From contig MKUW01000013.1 in NCBI GenBank assembly GCA_001899005.1, forward strand, positions 186,001 to 250,000: 64,000 nt of DNA. Direction: 5' to 3'. Shown one piece after another: positions 8,481 to 19,900 of the stretch. The notes beneath the pieces are model-generated. The model was not told where the DNA came from. It saw nothing but the letters and a program-made list of their open reading frames with translations, and searched no databases. The position numbers and the translations under genes are program-made. Origin of the DNA: Chloroflexi bacterium 44-23. Lineage in GTDB: Bacteria; Chloroflexota; Anaerolineae; Anaerolineales; Anaerolineaceae. Each line of letters starts with the position of its first letter. The stretch's first letter is position 1.

Positions 8481-9876
8481 TTAAGCTGGGTCGACCCAGT
8501 CAACCTTTGCAAAAAGGTTGTTAAGCGCTTCGGCAAGCGTAGGGTGTGCGAAAATTCCATCCCTTAATGCGGTGTATGGTAATTTACCAATCATGGCGAT
8601 TTCAACCATCGACATAATTTCTCCGCCTTCCACACCCAAAAAAAGCACCGCCCAGAATTTGTTTGGTATCTCTATCGACCACAGCTTTTAAGAAACCGCG
8701 CGTTCGTCCGATCTCAATGGCACGGGCAACATGTTGCATGGAAAATTTTACTGTGGAAAAATTGTACCCTTGTTCTTTTGCTTTCTTTTCGGTTATCCCA
8801 ATGCGTCCCAATTGTGGGTCAATATAGAGCACGTAAGGGACCAATCTATCTTTGATTGTCTTATTACCGCCATCGATCAAGTTTGCCTTTAATACACGGT
8901 AATCATCATATGCGATATGGGTAAATGCCGGACCACCTTTGGCATCGCCGGCTGCATAGATGCCGGGGACGCTGGTTTCCAATTTATCATTGACGATAAT
9001 GTATCCATCCTTATCGCAGTTCACACCGGCATTCTTTAAGTTAAGCGCTCGATTATTAGGAATACGGCCGGCCGCGATGAGCAGATGCGAGCCGGTTAGT
9101 TTGGTTTTTTTGTCCTTTGATTGAACTGTGAGAGACAACTCACCCGAAGAATTCTTGGATACTCGGCTTGCTTTGGCTTTAAGGTGCACTGTGATCCCAT
9201 CTTCTTCCAGGATATGCTGTACGGCTTTGGCAATATCGATGTCTTCGTCAACTAATAACTGATCATTCATTTCGATAATATCTACCCGGCTGCCAAATCT
9301 GCGGAACATTTGACCAAATTCCAGCGCAATATAACCACCCCCGATGATTAAGAGATGCTCGGGTATTTGCTTCAATTCCATGATCGAAGTTGAATCGAGA
9401 TAATCTATTTGTTCTAAACCATCCAGATCCGGAATTCGAGGTTTGGCACCGCTATCGATAATGATGGTATCAGTTTTCAATGTGCGCAGCGTGCCATCCT
9501 TAAGCGCAACATCAACCGTTCTTGGTGAATTGAAAGAAGCTTTGCCATGAATCAATTCGACCGCCGATTTATCCAGACGCTTTGCGATTCCTGCCCGAAA
9601 ACGGAGCACAATATCATTTTTCCTTTGAACAACTTTCTTTAAATCAACGGATACAGTTCCACTTTTTATCCCCAATTCAGAGCTTTCTCGAGTTAATTGT
9701 CCTCGTTCCGCACTGGCAATCATGGTTTTGGTTGGTGTACAACCCCAATTAATGCAGGTTCCACCAACAAATTTTTCCTCAATAATTGCAATTTTCTTGC
9801 CTGCATCCTTAAAGGCAGTGGCTAAAGGGTTGCCTGCCTGGCCAACACCAATGATAATTACATCATAGTTTTCCAT
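8481..9876 (-). CDS. mercuric-reductase-like FAD/NAD disulfide oxidoreductase, frameshifted near its 3' end
   Basis: Class-I pyridine nucleotide-disulfide oxidoreductase. FAD motif GVGQAG starts at residue 10, the redox pair is Cys41/Cys46 in [13 protein letters not shown], the second Rossmann motif is [10 protein letters not shown], and [13 protein letters not shown] contacts FAD. The uninterrupted frame stops at 8602 after a non-homologous tail. Removing one base from the run of seven A (8638-8644, + strand) restores [10 protein letters not shown] and the family's [12 protein letters not shown] end, terminating at TAA 8481-8483 (464 residues). That tail holds the catalytic-base His. The heavy-metal-binding N-terminal domain and C-terminal Cys pair of true MerA are absent, so mercury is not the likely substrate. 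Start ATG at 9876 with AAAGGA; 15 bases after the permease gene. Confidence 0.85.
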
Positions 9877-9891
9877 GCTTGTAATCCTTTC

Positions 9892-10524
9892 TTATTTTGC
9901 ATCTCCTCGGATAACCAGATCGGCCCTGCGTTCAAAAAACCTTAAAAGATAATTGGTTGCAATAGCGAGAGCGGAGACGGCGATGCTGCCGGTTACTATT
10001 TTGTCATAGTTTGAAGTAATCACTCCCTGAAATAATAAAACACCCAACCCCCCGGCATTAATAAAAGCCGCAATGGTGCCGATACCAATCGTAGAAAGAG
10101 TTGCCAGACGCGTGCCGGCTAACAGCATGGGTAATGCCAATGGGAACTCGATCTGAATAAAACGCTGCCAACTACTCATCCCCATCCCGCGCGCAGCATC
10201 TAAAACTGCTTTATCAACACTGGTTAAACCAATTACCCAATTACGCACCAACAGCAGTTGGGCGTAAGCAACCAGAGCAATAATTGCCGGTTTTAATCCC
10301 AGGCCAAATAAGGGAAGGAGAAGTACAAACAAAGATAGACTGGGAATGGTGTAAATAACACCGAGAATACTTAAAACCGGACCATGCAGCCAGCGGACTC
10401 GAACAACCAGGATGCCCAATGGAATTGAAATCAAAAGCGAAATAAACAGTACAATCAATGTCATTCTCAGATGTTGACCAAAAAGTTGCATGACATAACT
10501 GAAATTAGAAAAGAAGTAGCTCAT
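9892..10524 (-). CDS. opuCD: osmoprotectant ABC transporter permease (OpuCD/OpuBD type)
   Basis: 210 residues, about five to six membrane helices, with the ABC permease EAA loop DAARGMGMSSWQRFIQIEFPLA (interacts with the ATPase). It imports betaine, carnitine or choline-like solutes with the three genes upstream. Its ATG overlaps the ATPase stop by one base, so the genes are translationally coupled. The set permease-binding protein-ATPase-permease is complete. Exact substrate cannot be told from sequence by eye. Confidence 0.87.
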   Translation of the reverse strand: MSYFFSNFSYVMQLFGQHLRMTLIVLFISLLISIPLGILVVRVRWLHGPVLSILGVIYTIPSLSLFVLLLPLFGLGLKPAIIALVAYAQLLLVRNWVIGLTSVDKAVLDAARGMGMSSWQRFIQIEFPLALPMLLAGTRLATLSTIGIGTIAAFINAGGLGVLLFQGVITSNYDKIVTGSIAVSALAIATNYLLRFFERRADLVIRGDAK

Positions 10525-11591
10525 TATTCTAACTCTGCTGCAGGTGATGTAAATTGTTCGAATAAAAGACGGTGGAGATCCTGAAAAGTGATCACACCAT
10601 GTGACTTTCCTTTGTTATCGACAACATGAAGTTGTTCCGCTCCGCTTTCCAAAAGCATTGAAAGTGCTGTGCGTAAATTTTCTTGAGGTTGAATGCTGGT
10701 GAAGCTTGCTTTTGAAAAGCTGTTGTGGCGCTCATATTGTTTTGCCTCCAGTAAAGATTGCACATCAAAGAGGCTTAATTTACGAAGCAGGTTATTTGAC
10801 CCAACTAATTCTGCAACAAACTCGTTTTCCGGCTTTACAACAATTTCCACGGGTGTTCCGTACTGGATCAACTGGCCATCTTTTAGAATGATAATTTTGT
10901 CGGCCAAGCGAAAGGCTTCTTCAACATCGTGAGTTACGAAGAGAATGGTTTTATGTAATTTTCTGTGAATTATCAAGAGCTCACTTTGCAGTCTCTCTCG
11001 GTTTATTGCATCTACGGCGGCGAAGGGTTCATCCATTAACAAAATCTGTGGATCTGCAGCCAGAGCGCGCGCCAGGCCAACCCGTTGTTGCTCGCCACCA
11101 GAGAGTTGGCGAGGGTAACGGCCCAGATATGTCGGGGAAAGGCCGACCAATTCGAGCAAAAGGTTGCAACGCATGTTAATTTTTTCTTCATCCCAACCCA
11201 GTAAGCGCGGAACAATGGCGATATTACGCCAGATAGTCATATGCGGAAATAAACCTACCTGTTGAATTGCATAACCAATCTGGCGGCGTAATTGATTTAC
11301 GGGTAGCGTCTGAATATCTTCTTTCCCAATCCAGATTTGACCTTGATCAGGTTCATACAATCGGTTGATCATTTTAAGCAAAGTGGTCTTACCACAGCCG
11401 GAAGGCCCCAGCAATACCACCAGATCACCAGCCGCGACCTTGAAGCTGACATGGTCAACGGCTGGGCGACTATTCTCTGGAAAGTGCTTGGTTACTTCCT
11501 GACAAACTATCTCGCCTGAGCGAATCACATTATTATGTGTGGGTTCTCCTTCTGTGGTTAATTCACCCGGTTTCACCTTTGAGGTTTGCAT
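10524..11591 (-). CDS. opuCA: osmoprotectant ABC transporter ATP-binding protein with C-terminal CBS domain (OpuCA type)
   Basis: 355 residues. Walker A GPSGCGKTT, signature LSGGEQQRVGLARAL, Walker B ILLMDEPFAAVD and the H-loop FVTHDVEEA are all intact. The last about 70 residues form one clear CBS motif (LHVVDNKGKSHGVITFQDL); in OpuA/OpuC proteins CBS domains sense ionic strength and gate transport. The N-terminus carries an extra leader of about 25 polar residues before the ATPase fold. It overlaps the genes on both sides by one base. Confidence 0.92.
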   Translation of the reverse strand: MQTSKVKPGELTTEGEPTHNNVIRSGEIVCQEVTKHFPENSRPAVDHVSFKVAAGDLVVLLGPSGCGKTTLLKMINRLYEPDQGQIWIGKEDIQTLPVNQLRRQIGYAIQQVGLFPHMTIWRNIAIVPRLLGWDEEKINMRCNLLLELVGLSPTYLGRYPRQLSGGEQQRVGLARALAADPQILLMDEPFAAVDAINRERLQSELLIIHRKLHKTILFVTHDVEEAFRLADKIIILKDGQLIQYGTPVEIVVKPENEFVAELVGSNNLLRKLSLFDVQSLLEAKQYERHNSFSKASFTSIQPQENLRTALSMLLESGAEQLHVVDNKGKSHGVITFQDLHRLLFEQFTSPAAELE

Positions 11592-12511
11592 TAAGGCAAA
11601 ATCCCATTGTCCTTGAGGAATTGTTTCGCAACGGCAGCAGGTTCTTTCTTATCAGGCCCATCGACCTGCCAGTTTAGCTCGGACATGACGGAATCAGTCA
11701 ACAATGGAGCCAGATTATTAAGAACATCCGCAATTTGTGGATATTTCTTAAGGGTGTCCATGCGGACTACAGGTGCAATATTGTAAATTGGATAGAAAAC
11801 CTTATCATCTTTTAGCAGCACAAGATGATAACCACCGATCGCGCCATCAGTACCAAACGCGACGACCACGTCAATTTCACCGTCAAGTAATGCTTGATAG
11901 CGTAAACTGCCGGTGCCCAGTTGTTTGATTTCCTTGAATTCAAAGCCACCATAGGCTTTCTGCAAACCCTTAATTCCATCTTCACGTTCGATAAATTCCG
12001 CCGGGCCTCCAAGAATGAGATTTGGTGCCTGCTTGGCCAAGTCGGAAAAAGTTTTTAAGCCGTATTGATCAGAAATTGCCTGTGTCGTAGCCAGTGCTTG
12101 TGTATTGTTGAAAGGTGAAGGTTGTAACCATGTCAGTTTGAATTGTTCCTCATAACCTTTTTTTACTGTCTGGTATATTTCATCCGGGTCTTGAATTGGA
12201 TCCTTTTTAAGCACAGTTAGTAAGCCGGTAGATGTATATTCCGGATAGAGATCAATCTCTCCGTTCACAATTGCGGTTTGCGCAATTGGCGTTCCACCCA
12301 GGTTCAATTTCCGTTCGACTTTAAACCCGGCATTTTCCAAAGCTTGCGCATAAATTTCGGCAACAATAAATTGTTCGGTGAAATCTTTGGAACCGATTTT
12401 GATGGTACCTTTCGATTGGGTATTATTTGCCCCTGGCGCACAAGCTGTTAATTCCAGAATAAAGACCAGGATGAGCGCTAACAAGTTTGAGATTTTACTA
12501 TTTTTCTTCAT
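11591..12511 (-). CDS. opuCC: osmoprotectant-binding lipoprotein (OpuCC/OsmF type)
   Basis: 306 residues. Signal peptide with lipobox LTAC and lipidated Cys24, then the OpuAC-type periplasmic-binding domain beginning TIKIGSKDFTEQFIVAEIY and the conserved GEIDLYPEYTSTG segment. It binds quaternary-ammonium compatible solutes outside the membrane and hands them to the two permeases. It lies 51 bases downstream of the first permease gene, with a ribosome binding site AAAGGAG before the ATG. Confidence 0.92.
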   Translation of the reverse strand: MKKNSKISNLLALILVFILELTACAPGANNTQSKGTIKIGSKDFTEQFIVAEIYAQALENAGFKVERKLNLGGTPIAQTAIVNGEIDLYPEYTSTGLLTVLKKDPIQDPDEIYQTVKKGYEEQFKLTWLQPSPFNNTQALATTQAISDQYGLKTFSDLAKQAPNLILGGPAEFIEREDGIKGLQKAYGGFEFKEIKQLGTGSLRYQALLDGEIDVVVAFGTDGAIGGYHLVLLKDDKVFYPIYNIAPVVRMDTLKKYPQIADVLNNLAPLLTDSVMSELNWQVDGPDKKEPAAVAKQFLKDNGILP

Positions 12512-12562
12512 TTTTTCTCCTTTATTTTATGAGTTATTTTGAAAATTTGTCCATTTGATACA

Positions 12563-13207
12563 TTAAGCTGCATATGGTTTTTGGTAAAGAAACAAAAATA
12601 TGGACCATACTGATTCAGACGCCAATGCTAAAAGTGCGACTGGAATGGCGCCTACCAGCATAATGGGGACATCAAAGAGTGCGAAGCCGCGTGTAATAAA
12701 GTCACCCAAGCCACCTCCTCCAATAAAAGACGCCAATGTGGCGCTGGATATTACCTCAACGGATGCGATCCGAATACCAGTGACAATTGCGGGGATGGCA
12801 AGGGGTATCTCAATTTGGAAAAGGATCTGCTTTTTGCTCATGCCCATCCCTGTGGCTGATTCAATCACAGAGCGATCTACGCCACGCAAACCGGTGTACG
12901 TGTTGATCAACACAGGCGTGAATGCCAGGAATGTCAGTGCTACCAGCGAAGGTGTAAAACCTAAACCCAGATATGGCAGCACCAGGAATAGAATTGCCAG
13001 ACTCGGAATGACTCGAAGAGAGTTAAAAATGTTGATGGTAACTTGTGCAATGCGGGTACGATGTGCTATCCAGATTCCAATTGGCAGGCCAACCACCAGG
13101 CTGATAAGCATTGCCGCAGAACTCAATACCAAATGCTGTTGTGTAGCTTGCCAGAAACCTGCCTGATTGGTCTGGTAATAGTGAATAACCTCTTCGAGTA
13201 AATTCAT
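12563..13207 (-). CDS. opuCB: osmoprotectant ABC transporter permease (OpuCB type), first gene of the operon
   Basis: 214 residues, five to six membrane helices, with the EAA loop ESATGMGMSKKQILFQIEIPLA. Paralogous to the permease at 9892-10524; the two probably form a heterodimeric channel. First gene of a leftward operon that continues through the binding protein, ATPase, second permease and probably the flavin oxidoreductase. Confidence 0.88.
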   Translation of the reverse strand: MNLLEEVIHYYQTNQAGFWQATQQHLVLSSAAMLISLVVGLPIGIWIAHRTRIAQVTINIFNSLRVIPSLAILFLVLPYLGLGFTPSLVALTFLAFTPVLINTYTGLRGVDRSVIESATGMGMSKKQILFQIEIPLAIPAIVTGIRIASVEVISSATLASFIGGGGLGDFITRGFALFDVPIMLVGAIPVALLALASESVWSIFLFLYQKPYAA

Positions 13208-13235
13208 AGTTTTAATTCAATCATGATGCCAGCCT

Positions 13236-13264
13236 ATAGTAACTTTAGAAATTTGACCATGCAA
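13236..13264 (-). promoter_or_regulatory. sigma70-type promoter of the osmoprotectant operon
   Basis: On the minus strand TTGCAT (13259-13264), a 17-base spacer and TACTAT (13236-13241) lie about 30 bases ahead of the permease ATG. Pattern match only. Confidence 0.45.
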
Positions 13265-13415
13265 GAAAAACGTACGAGCTTTAAGGCCAACTTTAGCATG
13301 AGCAGAAGCCTGATCTGACATTTTGTTCAGTGAGCTAAATAAAATGTATATTTTTTCTTTTTAAGCTCAACATGCATTTGACAAATTGTTGCTGTTTCAA
13401 CCGGCTTCTCAGTTA

Positions 13416-13700
13416 CTATGTAGTTATTTTTACGCCTTTCCAAAATGCGACATAATCTTTAATTTCTTTGGCCGCATCTTTTGGTTCGGGGTAATACCAG
13501 GCGGCGTCCGGGTTGATTTTGCCATTAACATTCACATCATAATAACTGGCAATACCCTTCCAGGGACAGGTTGTATGATTTTCATTCGGTTGAAAATATT
13601 CTTTTTTAATTGAATCAGGGGGAAAGTAATGATTTCCTTCTATTACGATGGTCTCATCACTCTCGGCAAGTATTTCCTCGTTCCATTCTGCTTTTGCCAT
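13416..13700 (-). CDS. DUF427 domain protein
   Basis: 94 residues covering the whole DUF427 domain: start KAEWNEEILAESDETIVIEG, NHYFPPDSI, the conserved TCPWKGIASYYDV and closing AAWYYPEPKDAAKEIKDYVAFW. The family is a small beta-rich cytoplasmic protein of unknown function, common in bacteria and fungi. The start has a strong AAAGGAG. It stands alone between the transporter operon and the glucan synthase. Confidence 0.9.
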   Translation of the reverse strand: MAKAEWNEEILAESDETIVIEGNHYFPPDSIKKEYFQPNENHTTCPWKGIASYYDVNVNGKINPDAAWYYPEPKDAAKEIKDYVAFWKGVKITT

Positions 13701-13811
13701 TTGAAAAAACTCCTTTTTATAATTTACATCATCTTCCAGTGACTTTATTTGTAATCTATTATTTAATAATAGTTGATTTAAAAATACAAAAAAAGGGTTT
13801 GTGATGTGTTT

Positions 13812-13825
13812 GCATAACGTTATGC
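13812..13825. promoter_or_regulatory. 14-bp perfect palindrome, possible operator
   Basis: GCATAACGTTATGC is a perfect dyad in the gap upstream of the DUF427 gene and downstream of the glucan synthase. It could be a repressor site for the DUF427 gene; no second copy was noticed. Confidence 0.25.
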
Positions 13826-13838
13826 GGATGGGTTAACT

Positions 13839-13875
13839 GAAATCAAATTTTGAAATCATAGCCAAATTTGATTTC
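13839..13875 (-). terminator. inverted repeat downstream of the glucan synthase gene, possible terminator
   Basis: GAAATCAAATTT (13839-13850) and AAATTTGATTTC (13864-13875) are perfect 12-bp complements around 13 bases, 28 bases after the synthase stop. The stem is AT-rich and no clear U tract follows on the minus strand, so its role as terminator is uncertain. Confidence 0.4.
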
Positions 13876-13902
13876 GATTTGTTATTTCACTACTAACTTA
13901 CT

Positions 13903-16900
13903 TCAAGAGCCTTCCTTCTGGCCAATGGTTATTGTGACCGTGTGATCGCCACCACTTTTCTTTAAAATGATTTCTTTGGCTGGTAAAGGTTTTCCATCCA
14001 TCACAACTTTTGCCACACCTGTTTGCCCATGCTGCGGGTTTTCCACGGTGATATGATAAGTGGATTTTCCATAGTGATAGATAACTTTGTAAGAATCCCA
14101 GGATTCAGGAATAACAGGTGCAAACCGCAATGTCTCTCCCTCTTTCTGGAATCCGAGTAAGCCTTCAACACCAAGCCGGTAAAGCCAGGCTGCGGAGCCG
14201 GTGTACCAGGTCCAACCACCACGGCGCACGTAAGGCTCAACACTGTAAATATCAGCACAGACAACATAGGGCTCAACCCGGTAAACTTCGATTTTTTCTT
14301 TATCATCTGCCTGTAAGATGGGGTTGAGTATTTCAAACAACTGGTTGGCACTGTTTCCATCCTCTAGGTTACAGAATGCCCATGCTGTCCAAACAGCAGC
14401 GTGCGTATACTGGCCACCGTTTTCACGTATACCGGGCAAATAGCCTTTGATGTATCCCGGGTCTTGAGGTGTTTCATCAAAAGGAGGTGTAAACAAAAGA
14501 ATTAGGCGATCTTCTGGCCGCACAAGTCGTTCAAAGACTGAATTCATGGCTGTTCTAGAATGCTGTGGTTCTCCACCTGCGCTGATGACAGCCCAGGATT
14601 GGGCGATCGAATCGATTTGGCCTTCCAGGTTAGCGTGAGATCCAAGTGGCTTGCCACTATCGTAATACCCACGAAGGTACCAATCGCCGTCCCAGCCATT
14701 TTCTTCAACTGCTTGGGCATACAAGTTCGCTTTCTGTCTTAACTCATCAGCTTTGGTTTGATCACCGTGCTTTTCGACTATAACCGCGAAGCGATTAAGA
14801 ACATCGACTAAAAACCACGCCAACCAGGTGCTTTCGCCACGGCCTTCTTCTCCAACCCGGTTTAATCCATCATTCCAATCTCCGCTGCCAATCAATGGAA
14901 GATTGTGTATACCTTTGGTGCATCCTTTTTCAATGGCACGTAGGCAATGATCATACAGTGAAAAGGCATGCTGTGTGGTTTCATAATAACCATAACGATC
15001 GCCTTCACCTTCGGCCAGGATAGCACCATGGATATATGATATTTCCTCATCTAAAATGCTATAGTCACCTGAAACTGTGATGTAATGGGCGGTTACATAC
15101 GGCAGCCATAACAAATCATCACTGATGCGAGTCCGCACTCCACGGCCTGTAGGTGGATGCCACCAGTGCAATACATCGCCTTCTTCAAATTGGTGGGCGG
15201 CTGCGCGGAGAATTTGATTGCGTGTGATTTCGGGTTTTATTGGCAAAAGTGCCAGTACATCTTGAAGCTGATCACGGAAACCATACGCTCCACTGGATTG
15301 GTAAAAGGCTGTTCGCCCCCAAATACGGCAGGAAAGAACCTGATATAGGCTCCAGCGATTGAGGAGTAAATTCATAGCATCGTCCGGGGTTTGAACCTGG
15401 ATGGATTCCAACATCTGGTCCCAAAAGTCGATCGTTTCAGTTAAAGCTTGCTCAACCGCATCAAACTTATGGTATTTATTTATCAGTTCAATTGCCTGTT
15501 TACGATTGTCCGCTTGCCCGAGGATAAAATAGATTTCCTGGCTGGCATTTACCTCTAAATCAACGTGAACTTGCAAGACTGCACAAGGATCTTCGCCCGT
15601 TGTAATACGCCTTTCGAGGCCCAGACGTTCCAAAGCTTTGGGCGCTTTCATCGTCCCGGCCCTCCCCAGAAATTCTGTACGATCTGCCGTCATCCCATGG
15701 ATTGATTTACTGGCACTTAAAAATGCCGTTCTTGGGTCAAACTCACTATTATAAGGATTTCTTGCCAGCAAGCTTTCTGTTTCAAAATCATATTCTGGGA
15801 TGATGAAGGCGCAATTTCTGGCTCTGGTTGTTCCCAAAACCCATTCGATATATTGGGTTGCAGTAATGCGGCGGGTATGGTCAGCGAGATTAGAAAGCTG
15901 CAATCGTATGATTTTAACCGGGTCAGAAGGACTGGCATATACCGTTAATTTATGAATAAGCCTGTGAGATTGGTGTTCAAATACAGTATATCCGGCACCG
16001 TGACGAATAAGAAAAGGTTCGTCGGGGCCAGCAGGTGATGGCGTCGGGCTCCAATATTGACCGGTTTCTTCATCGCGCAGGTATAGTGCTTCTCCGGTTG
16101 GGTCACAAACAGGATCGTTAAACCAGGGAGTCAATCGGTTTTCACCGCTGTTGATTGCCCAGGTGGTTTGGCTACCTGATTCACTGACCATGAATCCGAA
16201 ATGCTGGTATCCGATGACATTTACCCAGGGAGCAGGGGTTTCCTTACCCGGCTCGAAAAGAATATGATATTCTTTGCCATCTTTTGAAAATCCTCCATAT
16301 CCATTGAAAAACTGCAAATTACCTGGATCATGTGAAGCCAAAGACAAATCCGCCGGTGCCTGAAGTGAAGGAGAAAATTGGGGCAAATGATGGACAGGAA
16401 CAGAATAATCTGGAATCTGTTTGGCTAACGGTCCGTTTTCGCCTCTGAGAATAACCCCTGCCGTGCTTTGTAAAAGTGTAATTTCTTCCGATTTCATATG
16501 GTCATAATAAAGAGTATAAATACCTCCAGACAAATTGAGAAAATTATCACTATTGGTTCTATGAATTAACCTGGAGATTAGCCCGTTTAATTCAGCCCCA
16601 TAATTAGTAAACTGCTGGTTGAGAATAACAAGATCAATTTTAAAATTTCGCGAGCGTAGGTATTTGAATATAAGTAAAGCTTCGCGCAATATATCTAGAT
16701 GAGTGTTATCTTTCAATGTGACCAAAAGAATGGGTAAATCACCCGAAATTCCAAAGCGCCATAGTGCGGATTGTCCTAAACGATTTGCGGCCAATATTTC
16801 TGCGGGGGCACGTACTTCTTTGTATGAGAACAGCAAGGCTGATAATGTTTTTAAAATGTCTTCCAGTTTGGTTTTTCCCAGGCCAACTTTATTAAGCTCT

Positions 16901-19900
16901 GATTGGCTATTGATATCAGCCTGGTGAAAAGACCGCTCAATCAGACTCCAGGTCTTATACTGATCGGCGAGGTAAATTAGATCTTCACGGCTTTCACCTG
17001 CAAAGGTTAGAAAAGCGATCTGTAAATTCTCGTGCGCATTTAATGTGACCTCTGCGCCAAGAGCAAAAACTGGATCCAAGGTCGCACCTGTTGACCCGCT
17101 CAAATAATCGGGGGAAAGCAATGCACGCGGGTCGCGCATGTCGTGTCCGCGACCAATAAATAGATTACGGTTTGATTCATGACGAACCTTCAGATCATTA
17201 TTTTTTGATATCAGCATGTGACCCATCAAGAGTGGCGCTTCGGTTTTTGATCTGGGCCGACGTGAAAAAATTTGTAAACCTTGCGATTCCACATACTCAC
17301 TTTCAATAAACAATTTATTAAAAGCGGGGTGCTGGGCGTCAGTTGCTTGCGGTGCTAATATCACCTCTCCATAGGAAGTTATCCGTAAATTTCGGATTTG
17401 ATTGCTATTATTTTGTATTGAGATTTTACGAATTTCCACAGGATCATCCGGTGAAACAGCGACCTCCATAGCCGAAACTAGTTGGTTTACAACCCGCCGG
17501 AAGACAACCATGTGCGCATGGAAACTAACCTGCATATTTTCTGCTTCGCCCGGTAATGGTTGATAGGCTGCGGACCAAATCTTGCCACTATCTTTATAAG
17601 ATTCTGTTTGATCCTGAATATATATCCAGGTACCCCAGGGATCCAAGACTGGATCAGGCTGCCAGCGAGTTAAATCCGTTTCTCGCCACTTCAAATAGCC
17701 GCTCCCCATGTTCGAGATTAATACCTCAAAATTGCCATTTGAAAGAATATGCATTTGAGGAATTGCAGTGTTGACTGGAACTTTCCAGGGAGGAATTGAG
17801 GTTATTACTTTTTCAAACCTGGAAATACTTTGGACATCTTCTGTTCCTGTCCCTTGAATTACAGTTACCGGAGGTACTTGCTCTTGCAGCAACAACTCAA
17901 CGCTTTGTATGCGTGTATCTGCATGCATGCGATTGACCATGATATCCCCATGCAGATAATTGTCGAGGGCCATGATCAACATGCCCTGATGATGTGCCAT
18001 ATATTCCCCAACAATGGCTGCATCTTCATTGACCAGTAGCCGGCTTTCGGTAAAATCAAGAGCTTCGTAAAAACCATATAACCCAAACATTTTATGATCA
18101 ATCAGATCATTCAGATTCTTGATGACGGCTTTAGGATCGATTGCTATTGCCATGATTGACGCATAGGGAGCAATTACCAGATCTTCGTCCAGTCCACGTT
18201 TAAAACCTAATCCCGGCACGCCAAAAGCGCGGTATTGGTAACTCTGCCCTGAATCAAAACGATAAAAACCTGATTCTGAAATACCCCAGGGGACACCTTT
18301 TGATTTTGCATAGGCAATTTGATGCTTGACGGCCCCCAAAACACTATCGGCCAAAAGTGTTCGGGAATAGGAACGCAGAAACAGTGGAGGCATGAGGTAC
18401 TCAAACATCGTTCCGCTCCATGAAAGGAGCGTGTTGATATTTTCAACGCGAGTAACCGGCCGACTAAGATAAACCCAATGAGACTGGGGTACATCACGTT
18501 TGGCAATCGCGATTAAAGAAGCAATTCTTGCCTCTGATGCCAGCAAGTCATAATAATTACTATCCAATATACCTGCATCCAGATTAAATCCTATATGGAA
18601 TACGCGTCGATGGGGGCTATATAAAAAGCGAAAATCCATCTCTTCCACAAATTTATTTGCACTTTGTGATATTCTCTTATATTGCGTGATAATCTTCTCC
18701 GCATTTTGCCCGGCTAGTTGCAATTGCGCTTTTAGTGCTTTCAGCCAATTTTTTGCATCTGGGGGGACGGTACCAAAAACAGGATTAGGGGCAGATAAAT
18801 TCTTTAAAGTTGGATTTGCTTGAGAGCGCACATTCATCAACAGTGCATTAATTAAAGGAGTTGCTTGCGAAGTTTTTACTTTGATCTCGTTTAATTTAAG
18901 ATTTCCCGGCAAAATTTCCGTTAATTGTGACAGTATGGCAACGTTATCTGGTTCTTTGAGCTCTGGTGGAATATGAAGAAGAAAGGGAACCCAGGGCAGT
19001 AAATCGGCAATATTACGTTGGACAGCCTGTTGATGTTGACCGATATGAGTGGTTATTGTCTTTAATTCCATTAAATTGCCATGATCGAACGCTATTTTGC
19101 TGGTAGTTATCAAATCTAACAGTTGATTTGAAAGTTTTGGCCAGAAATCTTCTATCACATACAAAAAGAGTGGAAACCATTGATCAGGTTTGGATTGAAT
19201 TGCTCGAATCTCAATTTGCAGATCCGATATTGCTTGCGTGAGAGCGCGAATTTGTTTGCGGAATTCAACGCCTCGAATGGTCAACAGAATGTTAGATAAA
19301 TTAGTGAGTGAGTCAAGGTAGCCCTGCCAAAGCTCCCAACGAATGACATATTCAGAGGGCATTTTCTTACAAGCCTGGTCAGTGATGATAAAACAACTTG
19401 CCAAATTGCCGCTATCGACAGTTGAGACATAGCGCGGGTTTAACGGTTCCAAGGAGAGCGTGTTGTACCAATTTAAGAAATGACCACGGTATCGTTCCAA
19501 TTGTGAAAGGCTCTCCATGCTCATTTCAAGGCGTGCCACCAGACCAAAATGGTTGAGATAACCCAGATCATAAGCTGCCAAAGTGGATGTCAACAGAAGG
19601 CCGATGTTTGTGGGTGAAGTGCGGTGTGCAACGATGGCTCCCGGTGTCTCCTGATAATGATCAGGCGGTAACCAGTGGTCTTCTGGGCCAACGAAGCGTT
19701 CAAAGAAGCTCCATGTGCGGCGAGCCACCTGCCGTAGCAAAGAAATCTCATCAATCTTCAATGGTGCAACTTGAATATCAATTGGCCGGTTAAGCCAATA
19801 TACGATGATTGGAGAAAGCAACCAAAGCAAAAGCACGACACCTGCCAACATCAGCGAAAGTGGTTCCCCACTGCTTGCCATAATCGTAAGAATGGTTAAT

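Noticed and set aside
8602..9876. True mercuric reductase (merA)
   Set aside because: No N-terminal heavy-metal-binding domain and no C-terminal Cys pair. Only the general flavin disulfide oxidoreductase features are present.
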